A stretch of DNA of 64,000 bases from assembly GCA_022885665.1 (NCBI GenBank), contig JAGQDJ010000013.1, positions 124,001-188,000 on the forward strand. Reading direction: 5' to 3'. The notes under the pieces are model-generated. The model had not been told where the DNA came from. It saw only the letters and a list, made by a program, of their open reading frames with translations, and made no database searches. Both the position numbers and the translations under genes were made by a program. The stretch comes from Triops longicaudatus. Its lineage: Eukaryota; Arthropoda; Branchiopoda; Notostraca; Triopsidae. Numbering within the stretch: the stretch's first letter is position 1; every line of letters begins with the position of its first letter. Shown in pieces: positions 1 through 10,962 of this stretch.

Positions 1-1171
1 GAGCTGTTTGCTAGACGACCAACAGGAAGACAACACCGCATCAGCAGAAAAAATAGATTCCCAGAACCTGGAAACGATTCTGATGCCGCCACCAAATTCA
101 ACCTACTTGCAAATGCGCAACAACTTACGTAAGACAAAACCAATTTTGAAAAGACGCAAAAGAAAAAAAAATAGTATTATATTAATGTGAATAATATAGG
201 GCCAACAATGGCCAGTTTGGGAATCAAAACGGATTACGTGAAAGAAAAAGAAGAAGAGCAAACAGAGAGTAATGGTGAACTGACATTGGAAGACATCGAT
301 GACGAGGAAATTGATTCGTATCTCATGACGCCGAAAGAGATTAATTATAAAACGGAAATGTGGATGAAACTCAATGGCGATTTTCTTAAGGAACAAGAAG
401 GTTTGGGCAGATTTGTTTTACTAAACTAGTGTAAATTACACGATAATAAATTACTATAAAAGGCTGAAATGCATGTACACTGGAGGATTATTTTTTTTTC
501 TATCTCAACATTTAGAAAAGCGGTTGAAGAAACTGCAAGAAGAAGAAGAAAGTGGAAAAGTGAAGAAGAAGCGTAACACACGACGACCCAGGAATACGAC
601 GGTAGCTAACACCCCCGCGGAAGCCATTGAAAAGATGCTCCAAGAAAAGAAGATAAGCTCCAAGATCAACTATGATGTCTTGAGAAGTTTGAGTTCTACC
701 TGCACTCCCTCTGGTGACGATGCAGTGAGTACCTTGACATCAACGCCATCTACTTCCACAGAGACTGACAGCAAAGCCGCCCTAAGGTGAGATTTCGTGA
801 ATTAAATTGATTCTTTCAGTACAATACGGACTATTTTTAGTGGTCGGAAACGGCCTAAGTCGGAGCCAACGTTAGCAAATGCGAAAAGGCTGAAATCGGA
901 GAAAACGGAAAATGACAAAAAGAAGCCGAAGAGCGAAAAGAAGTTGGACGTTGTCAAGCCTACACAGGTACCGCAGAAGACGTCCCATGTTTTCGAAGAT
1001 AAGGCCACCTCAGAATGCTCACAAGCAGCCGAAGAATCGCAGCCACAAGAGGCAGAAGAGAGTATCGTGGAAGAGGCGGAAGAAATCCACGACTCGAGTG
1101 AAATGTCCACTGCAGAAATGCTTCGGCAGATGCGAGGCGAAGAGGAGGAATACGAGGAAGACTATTATTAA
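1..1171 (+). CDS. BRF1: Transcription factor IIIB 90 kDa subunit, C-terminal part (partial)
   Basis: BRF1 recruits RNA polymerase III to tRNA and 5S genes as part of TFIIIB. Only the 3' part is present. Exons are 1-128 (frame from base 2, 5' cut by the window), 200-400, 516-786 and 841-1171 (stop TAA 1169-1171), with GT-AG introns of 71, 115 and 54 nt and phases that match. Exon 2 encodes the conserved acidic block DIDDEEIDSYLMTP. Exon 3 carries the BRF1 hallmark AEAIEKMLQEKKISSKINY, the TBP/Bdp1-binding homology block, after a basic stretch. Exon 4 is Lys/Glu-rich and ends in an acidic tail EEEEYEEDYY, as in animal BRF1. The cyclin repeats and zinc ribbon lie outside the window. Its stop is 229 bp from the stop of the convergent LRP11-like gene. 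Identity is close to certain. The exact 5' extent of the first visible exon is unknown. Confidence 0.93.
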
Positions 1172-1400
1172 TAATTCGAAATTGTATGTGACTTGTTGTC
1201 ACGTTTTGGTTGTACTACAAATCTGTATTATACTCTCGCAACGTTTTTCGCTATCCTCATTTACACACTTCCTGCCGGCACAACATACGAGTCCAGCATC
1301 TAAACGCTTTTACGCGGAACCTTATAAGCTTAAAACAATACATCGTAACTGTTATTTTTTAATGCGAGTTAGTATCTATAAAATCTACTTTAATAGATTT

Positions 1401-4112
1401 CTATAAGTACATGCCGTTGACAAGGAAATCAGCGTCGCGGTGGGCTCCTCGCCCGCGTCGTAGATGGCGTTTGAGTACCCGCATACGGCAGCCAACCAAC
1501 ACAATTAGCGCTGCTGTAACAGCCAACCCTGTTACAAGAAGGTTAAGGAACTATTTTGCAATTTAGCACATGGCGTTTGATAATTTAGTGATATGATACT
1601 TCAGTTGCATACTAAAACAACACTGTTAAGGATTACGTTACTTAAAATGAAAATTCAACGACTGGAAATGTCTGAAAAATGCTTTGTCTGTCCTATAACC
1701 AATGTGTTTTTTTTATTTATTTTTTACACGGGTAATTTACTTGATTATATATTTAGTATATAGTAAGCATCAACTAAAAAACTCAAGATGAAATTGATCA
1801 AATAAATTACCAAGAGTCAATGCCCAGATTGCTCCAGCGGTCTGTCTCGCTTGTTCTTGTTTTTGGTTTTGATAATCAGCCTCGTTGACATGGAATTTAT
1901 GTACTTGAGCATGAGCTTGGTGGGCTTTCTTCCCAATCGTGACGAGCTGGACTGACGCGGCACTAGAAGTGCCCTGACTAGGCGTTGAGGAAATAGTGGT
2001 TGTCGGAAGCCACGTGGTCGATGGCGGCGTTAAAGTGGTAAACTGTGGTAGAATGGTTGGAGCATGGGCCATTACTGTCAATTTACTGCTTTCCCCATGT
2101 AGCGGCTAAATAAAAGCAAATTGCAACATAAATATCTCAGAATAGAGCGCATTTCAACTTGAGCTAGCAGTTACTGGGCCACTGTCGTGACCTCGGGGGT
2201 AGCTTGCGGCTGGTTCGTACAATACATCAGGGCGTCCGTGTTGAACTGGAGACTGTGGTCGCAAGTTATCAGCATTGAACGCAGGGATATTAGCTTGTTC
2301 ATAGCTGTTGTAATGTGGACGCTCTGCGGGGCCAGCTGCTGGCCGTTCGTGGTAGTTATTGTAAGAAAGATCTTGATTGAAATTCCCATTTCCCTGGCGA
2401 TAGCTTTCGTTTTCGTTGGGGTACAAACTCGAGTCTACAATTGTATGAGTATTGCTTTAGAGATTTCGCAAGTCACTGCTGGCGCAATTTCACCTGGGTT
2501 GCCCTTAGGACGATAATGATTGTCCCAATTGTTTCTCCAGGCATTGAAAGGGTAATTGGCATTATTTTTATCATATGGGACGTTGGCTAAATTGGGATTG
2601 CTGCGAAGCAGTTCGGGGCTGACGCCTTGCACGTACCACCTATCGGAAAGTTTTCGCGACAAGGAGTAAGATCTTAGGAAATTTCTATAAAAGGAATCAA
2701 ATTGTTTACTCATTCTTGTCACTATTTTCTTTAAATGGGACGGGGTTCCCCACTGGCTTCGGATCGTTGTAATTCTCTTTGAAAATCGGATGATGACTGT
2801 CAGTGTCTATAGTTCAGTCAAGTACGTTAAAAAAGAAAAGTATTGAGGTTAATTGCATCTCAACGTCAAATGGAAGTTGATTCTGAATAGAATAAAAAAA
2901 ATAAACCTGAGAAATGACGTGGACGCTCAGCTAACTTTCTATCGTACTCGTAACGATTCCAGTTATCTCTTTCATTATTATTGTTGCGGGGCTCAGGATT
3001 GTTATAGACCGACTTGGTGGGCAGTACCAGCGTAGTCGTTTGTGCTTGAGCTGAAAAGGGAAGTGAATGACCACTGACGTTTCGGGACGTGCCAATTTAT
3101 TTAAATTGTTGCATACTGGTAGTACTAGGGCAACCCAATTCCATAGCTTCATCGCTGCCGTCTGCGCATTGCGGGATGCCGTCGCAAGCATTATAAATTG
3201 CGATACATTCGCTCGAAAAGCGGCACTGGAATTGATAATGACTGCATCTGGGCTCTGTTTCGTAAGTTCGCGGCAAGAGGAGACCAAAGAAAAAAAAAAA
3301 TACTAACGGTACTGAAACGAGAACTGCATTTCGGACGTACTTGCACCGGTAGTAGATGGCGTCGTAGTCGTTGATTGAAGCTTCGGGAACACTGGAATTA
3401 AATTGGCCGATGCATGCTTCAACTGGCTAAGCTCTTCCTCGTGTTTTACTTCAGTTAAATCAAGCTGTAAATTTTCCTCCGGTACTTGCACGGAAGGTGT
3501 GCTCCAAACTGCGCTAGTGTAATGGCTGTGGGGCGTAAATTTACAACGGAAGTCACTAGGGGAGCCACAATCGAACAGATAGCAATTTCCGTCATTCTAG
3601 TGGCAAAAACTGCATTTAGATTCGGGTTGTCGGGAACACGTAGATATTTGACCCACTAGCTTTGCCTATGTTTTCATTGTACTTTCTTTCGACTTTTTTA
3701 AGAATTATTCTGTTAATATTCTTTGTTAGCTTCTTACCCGCTCATCGTATACTGCAACATTGCAGCCTGATGTTAAGCAGCATGACGACATACAGCGTTC
3801 TCGTTGCCCTGGTCCTAAACTCGTCTCATTTAAGAACTTGGCTCCTAAAACACGCGAGTCTTTTGTACGGATTATGGTATTTTCACTAATATCAGCTTTC
3901 TCGGTACATTCAACTGAGCGTCGCGTACGGTGTGCAGCCAAAGCTGCAGGCGATCGATAACGGGCACTGAAAGAGGATTTGTATGTTACGCTGGGATGAT
4001 ATTGCTCATGATTACTCGAGGTTACACTCTGGATAGGAAACACTGATAACACATTGTTGGTTAAGGTTCCCAGAATTAATAAGAAGGCAAAAGGCTGAGT
4101 GAGGTTATCCAT
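1401..4112 (-). CDS. LRP11: LRP11-like type I membrane protein (MANEC + LDLa domains)
   Basis: Nine exons on the minus strand: 4112-3738, 3596-3308, 3254-3117, 3050-2907, 2806-2710, 2639-2494, 2434-2175, 2105-1811 and 1528-1401. They sum to 1872 nt, 623 residues, and all phases agree. In order, the protein has a hydrophobic signal peptide (about 5-24) and a MANEC/PAN-like cysteine domain (about 67-155, with CMSSCCLTSGCNVAVYDE and DGNCYLFDCGSPSDFRC). A single LDL-receptor class A repeat follows (about 222-262, ending CDGIPQCADGSDE). Next comes a long Pro/Asn/Thr/Tyr-rich low-complexity ectodomain. One transmembrane helix lies at about 573-595. The short basic tail ends DADFLVNGMYL, which from memory closely resembles the end of vertebrate LRP11. 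The ectodomain is longer than in human LRP11 (about 500 aa). Its function is poorly known; a receptor or adhesion role at the cell surface is inferred from architecture only. Confidence 0.86.
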
Positions 4113-4422
4113 GGTTAATATTTAGCAGGACAAAACCATCAATAGGTTTGCGATGGTCGTAGCAACTAAACAGATATTTATCAGCTTAGAAAACACTCGA
4201 TGAGCATTGGAGAATCATGCGCAGTTGGTGTGCGTTAGATCGGCAGCGCACTGGTGATGGACAATCAACTTGAGTTCCAATCAAAGAATCACTGAAATCC
4301 CCTTCCTTATTAAAATTTTCCACGTTTTTTTATTATTCCTACTGAGGAGTTTCTTAAAAATAAAAAGATGAGATTTTAATTTAAAATTCGCTACTCCGTT
4401 GGCAACACATGTGTCATGTGGT

Positions 4423-4599
4423 CAGTGGCGTCGTGCCATAAGGGGCAGGGGGGGCCCGGGCACCCCCAAAATTTTTGCCATCCTGAGAAAAAAGGTATCA
4501 CCCTTTTTCAAAATTTGTAAACCTGAAAAAAAGTACCACCTTTTTACAAGAAATGCAAAATCGGGCACCCCCAAATTTTTGAAGTGCACGACGCCACTG
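4423..4599. mobile_element. hAT-type MITE, 177 bp
   Basis: Perfect 14-bp terminal inverted repeats CAGTGGCGTCGTGC at 4423-4436 and 4586-4599. They are flanked by 8-bp direct repeats CATGTGGT (left) and CATGTGAT (right), with one mismatch. An 8-bp target duplication and a CAGTGGCG end are typical of hAT transposons. The interior is G/C-rich near the ends and has no coding capacity. Two single ends of the same type lie near 21095 and 59856. Confidence 0.85.
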
Positions 4600-5189
4600 C
4601 ATGTGATGATGCAATTATATGTACTGCATGATTGTTGTCATAAAAAGTATTATTTCAATAATACTGTCTTCTTAAAAGGCAAGGATACGCTAACCTGATA
4701 TGCATTAAAAAAACGAGTAAAATTTACACATTTTTCCTCTATCGCAGACAAAACTCCTATTTCATTTGAAAATTGACATTTCGCAAAACTGCGTGGAAGA
4801 ATATTTAAGTGTTGTGAAGACAAATCGCAAGTGGGAAGAGCGAAGCGTTCGGGTACGTTTTTTACCCTAGGTTTTTAGCTTCTACTCTTCCTCATCCTCG
4901 AACGGTGGGGAAAAATAATCTTACAAGCTCAGACAGCGAGTTTCGAACGCAAAGAAGGCTCTATGTTTAACAATCGGTCTACAACTGTAATTCTTGACTT
5001 CGACAAAGGATCAATTATTATCTACTTTAAGTTTAATTGAAATAAGCATTTATTATTAATCAATAAGTAATAAATGTACTCTTTCTTTAGAAAAACGGGA
5101 CAAAACCGGCATTTGGGTAAAAAAAAAAAAAACGGGACGCCTAACAATGAGCGAAAAAGCGGGACCTTACGTAGCTTACATAGCAAACT

Positions 5190-5415
5190 AAATAAGTCTA
5201 ATTGAACCTCCTTCTTGAGGCTGCTTAACCTGGATTAATTGTTGAATGGCTTGAACCAGTCGATTATAAGGTGAAAGGACGCGAAATTAAAAACTGCACG
5301 GTGTAAGTAACTACTGTATATGAAATATAGAAGAATTGCCTTTTACATCGAAAGCGATTTATTGCAAGTTCCTATTGCGCTTAATGAAGGCATAATTAGA
5401 CCTCTGTGGCTTACT
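5190..5415 (+). repeat. Palindromic dispersed repeat, copy A
   Basis: About 225 bp starting near AAGTCTAATTG and ending near TTAGACCTCTGTGGCTTAC, which are imperfect inverted repeats of each other. The whole unit aligns, in opposite orientation, with the copy at about 60345-60592. Shared blocks include CTGTATATGAAATATAGAAG and CTTGAGGCTG (small differences between copies). It is most simply a non-autonomous DNA transposon; the exact ends and target duplication are not clear. Boundaries are approximate. Confidence 0.65.
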
Positions 5416-6315
5416 GTGTAAAATTTTATTTTACTTAGTACAGTACGTAACCCAACTTAAACTCTTAGTTCACCTTACTGTGATTTGGAATGATAGTACT
5501 TTGCTGACTTAAATCGTAATATTAGTCCGAAGTTCCGTTCGGTCCCCAGTTCAGCACTTCTCACGCCGTAACAATACCCCCTTTTCTTCCTATATGTTTT
5601 TTGTATAATACACTCATTAGCTCCTCTAAGATTTTCGTTCCCAAACAGTTCATCCATCAGTCAAAGCCCTAAAATACCGAACTTGTTCACTTTGTGTCTT
5701 AGTCCAATCCAGTGATTGTATTATTTTAAATGACTAAGCAAACAGAAACTATTCGAAATGGCTAAGCAATAGAATGTTAATTCCCGTGTTAAGCTTTCGT
5801 CGCGAGTGACAAACGTCTACGCATACCTGTCCAACCCTTTTCTATCAGTCCTAATTTCCACTTTCTTACAATCTGACACAGCAATTTTAGCGTGTCAATC
5901 GTTTTCTTTACCGAGCCCAAGTGAACACACCCGCCTTTATCATCGCACCGAACTATAAAATTCCACACATTGGGATCATATTGCAAAATATGCCCCACAT
6001 AATTTTCGTTATATGTATCTTTAGTTTGCTACTTCACCTGTACATCGTTGTTTCACTTTGTCTTCGCATTTCACTTCTAATAAAGGTTGTAGTAATATGG
6101 AATTTCGAAACAATTTAATTTCGAGAAGTCTACTCGACCGCCCTCTAGCGCTTGCCTGTCCAAGCTACTACAATTGTCAAACAGCTGCTCTTCGGAAAAC
6201 TTGGAGAAAAGTATTCGTGGGAGGCTTTGTGTGTATGTGGAGTTTGCCCTTTTCAAAATTGTATAAAGTACTAAAGCCTAACTATAGTAAGTAACTAACG
6301 TTGTTGAATTATTAG

Positions 6316-8262
6316 ATGTCTGCTGCAGACATGGATTCGGACGTAGATTACTCTGAAGAAGACTGCGGTTACGACGATTATTACAACAATTGTGACGATG
6401 GAGAAGCGGAAACTTTCAATCCCCAAAGCAACGACCCGGAACATTTTGTTTTCGAATGCCTTACTGAAGAGCAAGTCGAACGATTATTAAATGAGGCCGT
6501 AGAATCATTAAGCAATAGCTTACAAGTAAATTCTGCAAGGTTTCTACTGTTGTATTTTTTAATTAATACCTCCGACTGTTATGATTATGGTTACTTGATA
6601 GGTAACTCCTTCATTGTCCAAATTACTGCTTCACATCCATCACTGGGAATCATCGGAAGTGCTTCGCAAGTACCGTACTGATGCTGAGAAACTTTTAGTG
6701 GAATCCCGAGTCAAACCCAGTCGACAAACCTGTTCCCAAGCACTGACCTCCTCATTTAGCTTCAAAAGTCCAGTTTGCAATATTTGTCTCGTTCCTCAGT
6801 CACCAGACCAGTTTCGAGCCATGGCTTGCGGCCATAGTTATTGCAAAAATTGCTGGTCAACATATTTTGAACTCCAAATCATGCAAGGAGTCTCGACAAG
6901 TAAGCAATAATGTAAACTTTTTTTCAAGGTAGAGTAAGTGAAATATTTACTTTCAGCAATGGCGTGTATGTGCACGGGATGTTACGTGCTGGGTACCGAA
7001 GATTTCGTGCTTCCATTGTTGGTTTCGCCGACTTTGCGGGAAAAGTATCAGCAATATGCCTTCGCCGATTATGTCCGGTCTCATCCTGAGCTTAGATTCT
7101 GTCCCGGGCCTAATTGCCAGCTAGTTGCTCGTGCGAAAGAGCACAAAGCAAAGCGAGTCGTCTGTTCCGACTGCAAAACCTCCTTTTGGTAGTGAAAACA
7201 AGCTTTTGTAACACCTTAATTGAAAATTAAAGTTTCAAACATTGGTAATAATAAAACTTCTCTATTTTGGTGCAGTTTTAGGTGCGGGAACGACTATCAC
7301 GCGCCCACGGATTGTGAAACCATCCGCAGATGGCTGACGAAATGCGCCGATGACAGCGAAACGGCCAATTACATCAGTGCTCATACCAAAGTGGTAAGAA
7401 ATACCCTTTTTGAGAGCAAATTTATCTTGAACTGGTTATCATTGTGCGTTACGTCTTTTTTCAGTGTCCCAAGTGTCATATTAGTATAGAAAAGAACGGA
7501 GGGTGTAATCATTTACGGTGTTACATTTGCAATCACGATTTCTGCTGGATGTGCCTCGGAGATTGGAAAACGCACGGATCAGAGTATTATCGTTGTTCGC
7601 GTTACGAAGAGAATCCTAATATTGCAAACGAATCCGCCCATGCGCGGGCCAAGGAAGCCTTAAAGAAGTATTTGCATTATTTTGAACGGGTAAAATTGCG
7701 ACAATGCACTAAAATTTAGTTAAAACATTATAAAAGATAAAAATGCTAAAAATGAGTTTCCATCTTTTTAGTGGGAGAACCATTCCAAGAGTTTAAAATT
7801 AGAAGAACAAACGCCTCAACGTATTAAAGATCGAATTAACACCAAAGTGATGACTGGAACTTCCGGAACGTGGATTGATTGGCAGTGTTTGTTAGACGCA
7901 GCCGCCTTATTAGCCAAATGTAGATACACTTTGCAATATACATACCCGTACGCTTACTACATGGAACCTGGTCCTCGCAAAGAATTGGTAATAACATCCT
8001 GTAACTATTATATTTCATGAGTTATGCGATAGAAAATCTTGGTCATTTCCCATGGTTCATTCAAATAGGAAAATTCGCGAAAATAATCTTTTCCGGTTTC
8101 TTTTAGTTCGAGTACCAACAAGCTCAATTAGAAGCTGAAATCGAAAACTTGTCCTGGAAGATTGAACGGGCTGAAACGACCGACCGGGGTGATTTGGAGA
8201 ATCAGATGGATATCGCTGAAAAGCGGAGAACAACGCTACTTAAAGATTTTTTAGAGGTGTAA
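6316..8262 (+). CDS. ARIH2: E3 ubiquitin ligase ariadne-2 (TRIAD1), RBR type
   Basis: RBR ligase that passes ubiquitin from an E2 through a catalytic cysteine and in animals is activated by neddylated cullin-5. Exons: 6316-6525, 6602-6899, 6957-7188, 7276-7393, 7465-7689, 7772-7987 and 8107-8262. Total 484 residues, against about 493 in human. The N-terminus is acidic, as in the family. RING1 starts at C129 (CNICL) and runs to about 172. The IBR contains FCPGPNC and HAPTDC. The Rcat domain has CPKC and NGGCNH, with the presumed catalytic Cys at residue 300. The C-terminal Ariadne domain includes KKYLHYFER, CRYTLQYTYPYAYYM and FEYQQAQLEAEIENLSWK, nearly identical to vertebrate ARIH2 and distinct from ARIH1. 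The start ATG is followed four codons later by another ATG; the first was chosen. It converges on TSR2, with stops 417 bp apart. Confidence 0.95.
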
Positions 8263-8679
8263 GCAAAGACTTTTGTCTCCCTTTCAGTTTTATCTCAAAT
8301 TCTGATAGTCAGTGACAGAAAACTGGTAAGGAAAGAAAGGTTTCTAGCTCATTTCGGTCTCACTTTTGTGGTTGTAATCTCTTTCTGAAAGTCGTCCATT
8401 TTTTCCCTGCTCTTATCATCTCGAGTTAATTTTTTTCGTTCTTTTAATGTCCAGAGAAAAATAGCAGGAGCTGAGATGGTGTTTGGTCCGTTCGCTTCAT
8501 AAGTTCATTTATATTTTTAGTATTATTTTTTAATAGGGTAGATGTATGTGTGAGTGTGTGTGAGGCTTTGCTGAAGCCGTTAATCCTTTTCCGGGCCTTA
8601 AATATAACGGAAAGAATGAAAATATAGGAAGTTACAACGCTCCTTCATGAAGATTTTAAGATGTGTTTTATTTGACCTA
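8263..8679. other. Tail-to-tail spacer ARIH2 / TSR2
   Basis: 417 bp between the two stop codons, so it holds both 3'UTRs. It is T-rich, with a short GTGTGAGTGTGTGTGAG tract near 8547-8563. No coding frame or RNA gene is recognised. Confidence 0.5.
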
Positions 8680-9997
8680 TCACTTCTTTTTAGTGACAAC
8701 CGTCCAACCGTCTTCGTCAGGTTCGGGTTTGAGGCGGAGTTCTTTGGGTGCCGGGAGAGGGGCTAAGGGTTCAGAGTGCAGTGAAGCAGCTTCGTTAGCT
8801 TGACAGAGAGCTAGGTTACATTTGGGCATGGTTTGCAAGAGTTGGAGCACGTCAGCTTCTTTGTTATCGCGACAAAGAGCGTAAAATCGGCAAAGGCTGG
8901 CGCCGACTTCTTCCAAAGAACCGTCTTCGCATTCCGTTTCGAATTCGTTGGATAGGATTTCACCCAGAAAATCGCCCACTTCCCAGTCTTGCAAATCAGC
9001 TAATAAAACAATGATATATTCAAGGAGTCTTTCTATAATCTTCCGAATAAAATTCAAGCAGGCTGAAAGTCTCTGAACTTTAAACAAGGATGTTTCATCC
9101 GGCTAGCAAAGGATGCGACAGAGTTGAGCTAAAACAAGGCAGCAGTTTCTAGGCTGGCGGATGGATAGAAAGTGTTGTGTCAAGTTGGAAATTTCAAATT
9201 TCAATTCGCATACCAGGATGTTATTTATATTACAGAAATGATGGGATAGGGTCAAAACAACCTCACGGAAAACGGCAGGGTACGCTATGATTTGTTAGAT
9301 TATAGCCTATATACAGTGCAACCCGCTTATAAGCTCGAGACCGGACGAACAGTGTTCAATTAGGCGGAGTTCAGATAGGCAAAGATATGGAATTGAACTG
9401 AATTTAATGGGCTTAAACGGGGCTGTCAACTTTTCAGTCAATTGTGCGGAGTATTCAAATAACCGCTGTTCAATTAAATGGAGACCACTGTATAACTATT
9501 TTATTTTGTTACAAACTGATATTTAGGATTATGAAAGATCCATCTTACAGTTTGGTTAGGTATACTCAGTTAGTTAAGGGACAATTAGGGTTAGTTAAGT
9601 TAGGTTAACTCAAGTTAAAGTCTGCCTCAGTTTCAATTCACTAGAAATATCTGGACGGGTCGTTTTGGCCTTCCCAGAAGCCGATCGTTTAAAATGCGCG
9701 ATCATTTTGAGTACTGTAGTTTCAGTTATAGACATTTTATAACACCAACCCGACATCATGGATCTATTACCGTTCTTGTAGAAGAAATCTGCAACAGTGC
9801 CGATCATCCACTGGCCAATTTCTTTACTCTGCGGCCCACCTAACTCGTGCTGTATCGCCAACTAAAATAACATGGATAAATCGAAATTTGTACAGTTACT
9901 ATGCATCCATAAAAGGTACCTGAAGTGCTGTCCAATTATTTAATACATTCTCTATAGCACCTAGAAATAACTGCGCTTGATTACCAGCAAAAGACAT
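8680..9997 (-). CDS. TSR2: Pre-rRNA-processing protein TSR2 homologue
   Basis: TSR2 is the chaperone that escorts ribosomal protein eS26 to the pre-40S subunit. Three exons on the minus strand: 9997-9920, 9861-9771 and 8999-8680. Total 162 residues with matching phases. Exon 1 gives MSFAGNQAQLFLGAIENV, exon 2 LAIQHELGGPQSKEIGQWM, and exon 3 the family core VGDFLGEILSNEFETECEDG. The C-terminus DEDGWTVVTKKK matches the conserved DGWTxVxRKK end of the family. Intron 2 (9000-9770) contains a pogo-like MITE. The start is head to head with NDUFAF2, 181 bp away, so the two probably share a bidirectional promoter. Length is close to human TSR2 (191 aa), with a shorter acidic linker. Confidence 0.92.
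9312..9492. mobile_element. pogo/Tigger-like MITE, 181 bp, in TSR2 intron
   Basis: The left end TACAGTGCAACCCGCTTATAAG and the reverse complement of the right end TACAGTGGTCTCCATTTAAT are imperfect inverted repeats. Both begin with TACAGT and are bounded by TA, as expected for pogo/Tigger elements of the Tc1/mariner superfamily. There is no coding capacity. It lies wholly inside TSR2 intron 2. Confidence 0.75.
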
Positions 9998-10178
9998 CTT
10001 AAATATCTACGTTATTCACGTTACACTTGGAGGCAAAACAAACTAGAAAGCAACACACGTGTTTTTGGAAAACAGGCTTTCCAATACGTCAAAATTTGTC
10101 AATAGATGGTACTAGGAGTTTTTTGAAAAACTTCCCGAAAGCGAAAAGTAAAAATATTTGGTGGCTTAGAAATAAGCC
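9998..10178. promoter_or_regulatory. Shared head-to-head promoter region TSR2 / NDUFAF2
   Basis: Only 181 bp separate the two start codons, so both promoters and 5'UTRs must fit here. No TATA box is evident at a convincing distance. The bidirectional function is inferred from spacing alone. Confidence 0.5.
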
Positions 10179-10850
10179 ATGGCTCAAACGAGAAGCATAT
10201 GGGGAAACTTGTGGAAAAATTTCGTGGCGTCCCTGCGACCCAGGAAACCAAACGGCAATCTAGTGGGGAAAGACCAGTTTGGCAATAAGTATTTTGAAAT
10301 TCCTTCAGGTAAATATGAGAGCACATGGAAGTGAAGTCCATAAATATCAGGGACGTTCATAAGCTATTGAGCATTGTGATACATCTGTTTCGGAGACATA
10401 ACTGAACAGTGACTTTTGTATGTATAAAAGTGTAACGATAGTTAACATGTCTGTGTCTTAAGACCCACGTAACGGGAAACCGAGAGCTTCTAGATGGTTC
10501 GAACCTTGTGAATCAGAAAAATTCGATCAAGAACTTCCAGCCGAGTGGGAAGGTACATTCCATTTCTTTTTGCTACGAAAGAATTCACGTTGACGATCGT
10601 TTGTTTAGCTTGGTTACGGGGGAGAAGAACAGCCGTACCTTTAGATGAAGAAATCCTTCAGAATAACGCACTAGCCCAAATGAAGAAAGAAAAAGCGAAA
10701 ATAATAGACGACAAAGCTGCCTCGTATCGAGCTGACAATCCCGAATTGGTTCACTCCAGCAATTCTCAAGAAAAACCGCGTTTTCCAGAACGCAAAGAAT
10801 ACGAAATAATGCCTGGTGAAACCCAAGATAGCGCTAAACCTCCGTCATAG
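10179..10850 (+). CDS. NDUFAF2: NADH dehydrogenase assembly factor 2 (mimitin)
   Basis: Mitochondrial chaperone for late assembly of respiratory complex I, paralogous to subunit NDUFA12. Exons: 10179-10308, 10463-10552 and 10609-10850. Total 153 residues (human 169). Exon 1 encodes IWGNLWKNFVASLRPRK and DQFGNKYFEIP, exon 2 DPRNGKPRASRWFEP and LPAEWE, and exon 3 AWLRGRRTAVPLDEEI, all family blocks in the right order. The C-terminal third is hydrophilic and variable, as is usual. The ATG at 10179 is the first in frame and starts the conserved part. The 3' end is tail to tail with the SMIM15-like gene, with 112 bp between stops; the same pair is adjacent and convergent in human as I recall it. 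Confidence 0.93.
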
Positions 10851-10962
10851 TTATTTACACAGTGAATATAAGTTTGGAATTTGTACATAGAACGTGACAA
10901 TTGTATTACAAGACATCTGTGAGAGTCAAATTAATTCAAAACGACTGGAATTGGTTCACGTT

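Larger units (their letters stand above)
4113..6315. other. Divergent spacer between LRP11-like gene and ARIH2
   Basis: About 2.2 kb between the start codons of the LRP11-like gene and ARIH2. It must hold the 5' ends and promoters of both. It contains a hAT MITE (4423-4599) and a palindromic repeat copy (about 5190-5415), annotated separately. The bases just before the ARIH2 ATG (about 6300-6315, ending in ATTATTAG) look like a splice acceptor, so the ARIH2 5'UTR may be spliced. I see no coding exon here: the open frames are short and have no family resemblance. Confidence 0.5.

Noticed and set aside
2640..2700. Alternative acceptor at TTTTATAG for LRP11 exon 6, adding about 16 residues in frame
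   Set aside because: It would leave an intron of only about 25 nt, too short to splice; the acceptor at 2640-2641 was used.
8540..8570. GT-rich tract read as a possible regulatory repeat
   Set aside because: Short and imperfect, in the ARIH2/TSR2 3' spacer; nothing to support function.
9540..9610. TTAGG/TTAGTTAAG-like tract resembling arthropod telomere repeat
   Set aside because: Only a few irregular units, inside TSR2 intron 2; not a tandem array.
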